Below are positions 62,122 through 64,000 of a stretch of 64,000 bases of DNA, piece after piece. The notes beneath the pieces are model-generated. The model worked only from the letters and a program-made list of their open reading frames with translations. It was not told the origin of the DNA and ran no database searches. Position 1 is the first letter of the stretch. The number at the start of each line of letters is the position of its first letter. The stretch is from an uncultured Pseudomonadales bacterium (lineage in GTDB: Bacteria > Pseudomonadota > Gammaproteobacteria > Pseudomonadales > Azotimanducaceae): the NCBI GenBank assembly GCA_938017975.1, contig CALIKQ010000024.1, positions 1-64,000 of the forward strand, written 5' to 3'. The position numbers and the translations under genes are program-made.

Positions 62122-63888
62122 CTAGGCCACTCGGTACTCGTTGATATCCACCTCATCGATTTGATCCTCGAGCAAAAACTTGTCGGCATAATCTTTGTAG
62201 ACACCACTCTCCAAAAACAGGTGGTAAAGATCTTTGTCCATATGATTGTCCTTCGCCATAAAAGACATAATTCGTAAGCTCTGGGACAAAGTCTTTCTAT
62301 CTTTATAGGGCCTGTCGGCGGCAGTCAATGCCTCAAAGACATCGGCAATTGCCATAACCCTCGCCTGAATCGACATTTGATCACCGGTCAGACGTCGCGG
62401 ATATCCTGTGCCGTCAATTTTTTCGTGGTGTCCACAAGCAATTTCAGGCACCCGTTTTAGTGCTTTTGGAAGCGGCAGGTTTTCGAGCATGACAGCGGTT
62501 TGAACAATATGATCATTGATGATGAAACGCTCTTCATTGGTCAAGGTGCCGCGAGAAATCGTCAGATTGTAGACCTCACCTTTATTGAACTTGTACTCAG
62601 GAACATCGACCTTGAAGCCGTAGGGATTCTCCGGATCAGCGCTAAAAGGCAGTACTTCGTAGGGAATTAAATGATCATCACGATCATCCAGTAAAGGCTC
62701 CTCACAAGGAAGCTTCGGTGCTGGCGTTCGTTCAAAGCGTTTGCGCTCCTCAATTGAAATGCCGACTCGATTATCCAGCGTTCGCACTATTTTTTGATCA
62801 GCGATCGACCGAACCCTTGCTTTCGCCTCATCATCAAGGAACTCTCCGCCCACATTGGTTTCGGCAATAAAATAATAATCGGCATCAATCTGAGCGAGCT
62901 CTTGAGCCAGTCTCGCCTCAAGGCTGGAGGCGTCTCCGCCTGCAATAATCTCTTTTAGACAGCGAATCTCTGCATCACGCTTGATCACCTCAAACCGTGC
63001 TCGAACTTCATGAATTCGATCAGTAATTGTTTCTAGCTTCGTCGCCTTATCAACAACATATTCAGGCGTCACCACTTTTCCACAATCATGCATCCACGAC
63101 GCCACATAAAGCTCATAGCGATCCTCTTCTGAGAGGTTAAAATCTTTAAAAACCCCAGTCTTTTCCGCATTAGCGGCCTCAGTCAACATTTGAGCGAGTT
63201 CTGGGACTCTCTGGCAATGCCCGCCTGTGTAAGGAGACTTAGCGTCAAGTGCATTGGCGAGCAATTGAATAAACGCTTGTTGTAAATCGGTCATTTCTTT
63301 CAGCAAGGTGGCATTGTCAAGCGCCACAGCTGCTTGTGAGGCAAGCGCTTCGATGATCGGTTGAATATCACCGTCGAAAGGACCGACCTCCTGTGTCGCT
63401 GGATCAGTTCGATTGAGAAGTTGTAAAACACCGATGACTTCATCAGCATTGTTTTTCATCGGAACAGTCAAAAAGGAAGTCGATCTGAATCCCTTAAAAC
63501 CAAATGCTTCATCAAATTTTTTCGTCCCGGTAAAATCGAAATCATCTGATAGATAAACATCTGGAATATTAACGGTCTGTCCCATATTGGCCGCAAAGGT
63601 CACAATGTTGTGCGTATTGGGTTGCCCCGCATCGTTTAGAAGGGCCATCGGCGGCAGTGTAACCTCCGAGCCTGTGGTTCCGCCTTGAGCAATTTCCAAC
63701 GAGTTCGTGCGCACGATCTCAAACTTTAGATACTCTTCGTCTCTGAGATAGAGCGTCCCCCCATCGGCTTGGGAAATATCCATTGCCTCCAGCAGAATTT
63801 TTTCCATCAGGACCGTTGTGTCTTTTTCTGCTGACAGTGCAATTCCGATTTCGATCAAACGGTTGGCCGAACTCATTTCGCTCGTCAT
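62122..63888 (-). CDS. GAF / HD-GYP cyclic-di-GMP phosphodiesterase-like protein with insertion
   Basis: A 588-residue signalling protein: an N-terminal GAF sensor domain (about 10-195; VPMKNNADEVIGVLQLLNR), then an HD-GYP domain that would hydrolyse cyclic di-GMP. The HD pair is at 267-268 (WMHDCGK), and the HHE..DGTGYP block is at about 487-497. These are about 220 residues apart instead of the usual roughly 60, so an insertion of about 150 residues, partly helical and charged, interrupts the domain. Catalytic residues all remain. AAGGGGAA precedes the ATG. It has no membrane segment, so the signal sensed is cytoplasmic. Confidence 0.88.
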   Translation of the reverse strand: MTSEMSSANRLIEIGIALSAEKDTTVLMEKILLEAMDISQADGGTLYLRDEEYLKFEIVRTNSLEIAQGGTTGSEVTLPPMALLNDAGQPNTHNIVTFAANMGQTVNIPDVYLSDDFDFTGTKKFDEAFGFKGFRSTSFLTVPMKNNADEVIGVLQLLNRTDPATQEVGPFDGDIQPIIEALASQAAVALDNATLLKEMTDLQQAFIQLLANALDAKSPYTGGHCQRVPELAQMLTEAANAEKTGVFKDFNLSEEDRYELYVASWMHDCGKVVTPEYVVDKATKLETITDRIHEVRARFEVIKRDAEIRCLKEIIAGGDASSLEARLAQELAQIDADYYFIAETNVGGEFLDDEAKARVRSIADQKIVRTLDNRVGISIEERKRFERTPAPKLPCEEPLLDDRDDHLIPYEVLPFSADPENPYGFKVDVPEYKFNKGEVYNLTISRGTLTNEERFIINDHIVQTAVMLENLPLPKALKRVPEIACGHHEKIDGTGYPRRLTGDQMSIQARVMAIADVFEALTAADRPYKDRKTLSQSLRIMSFMAKDNHMDKDLYHLFLESGVYKDYADKFLLEDQIDEVDINEYRVA

Positions 63889-64000
63889 GACAATTCCCCT
63901 TCATCATCGGTGTTTGGTCAACAGTATATTGGACAATTCGTTGCAAAATGCAAAATATATCTCGTCAAAGTCCGACAGTTAATCTGCTAAACTCAGTGCG

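Overview
The window looks like chromosome from a heterotrophic, probably marine, gammaproteobacterium. The markers are rapA, djlA, prc, DUF1853, DUF1244 and DUF3080 genes, glcDEF, bfr/bfd, and a class II ribonucleotide reductase split into NrdJa and NrdJb as in Pseudomonas. The lipid and steroid-type accessory genes (two cytochromes P450, several SDRs, two fatty-acyl/steroid-type CoA ligases, an HSL-type esterase) fit an oligotrophic degrader. Species placement is inference. I see no rRNA, tRNA, CRISPR array, IS element or prophage.

Layout. 1-4659 (-): N-terminal 1553 codons of a very large exported protein built from alternating leucine-rich-repeat blocks and calcium-binding thrombospondin type 3 linkers; it runs off the left edge. 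4.9-8.8 kb: a phosphotransferase, an SDR and a P450. 8.8-11.9 kb: a flavin oxidoreductase-SelD fusion translationally coupled to an esterase. 12-18.5 kb: a DUF1853 protein, a two-gene heterodimeric ABC exporter, and a split membrane/spermidine-synthase-like pair. 18.8-21.5 kb: acyl-CoA ligase and SDR. 21.5-26.2 kb: a dNTP-synthesis block, nrdJa-nrdJb-thyA, behind an unusually long leader with paired NrdR boxes, two families of tandem repeats and a possible cobalamin-sensing RNA. 26.2-30.5 kb: DUF1244, rapA and a DUF3524 glycosyltransferase.

30.7-34.1 kb: a complete class I CYP153 hydroxylase system (ferredoxin reductase, [2Fe-2S] ferredoxin, P450). 34.4-38.7 kb: bfd/bfr iron storage, two transglutaminase-like proteins, signal peptidase I and a small membrane protein. 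39.7-49.4 kb: FKBP isomerase, Prc protease, an iodotyrosine-deiodinase-like flavoprotein, a PhoD-like phosphatase, a second phosphotransferase, DjlA, phosphomannomutase and a DUF3080 lipoprotein. 49.4-52.7 kb: acyl-CoA ligase coupled to gamma-glutamyltransferase. 52.9-58.7 kb: an SRAP protein, an atypical carbamoyltransferase coupled to a DUF1330 protein, and glcDEF. 58.8-63.9 kb: a RibBX-type riboflavin protein, an unknown protein coupled to a glutamine-synthetase-like ligase, and a GAF/HD-GYP protein with an enlarged catalytic domain.

Most worth follow-up: (1) the nrdJ leader; (2) the carbamoyltransferase that keeps the carbamoyl-phosphate half of its site but has changed the acceptor half, coupled to DUF1330; (3) the giant LRR/TSP3 protein; (4) the HD-GYP insertion and the exported spermidine-synthase-like protein. 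All assignments come from reading motifs; no database search was run.
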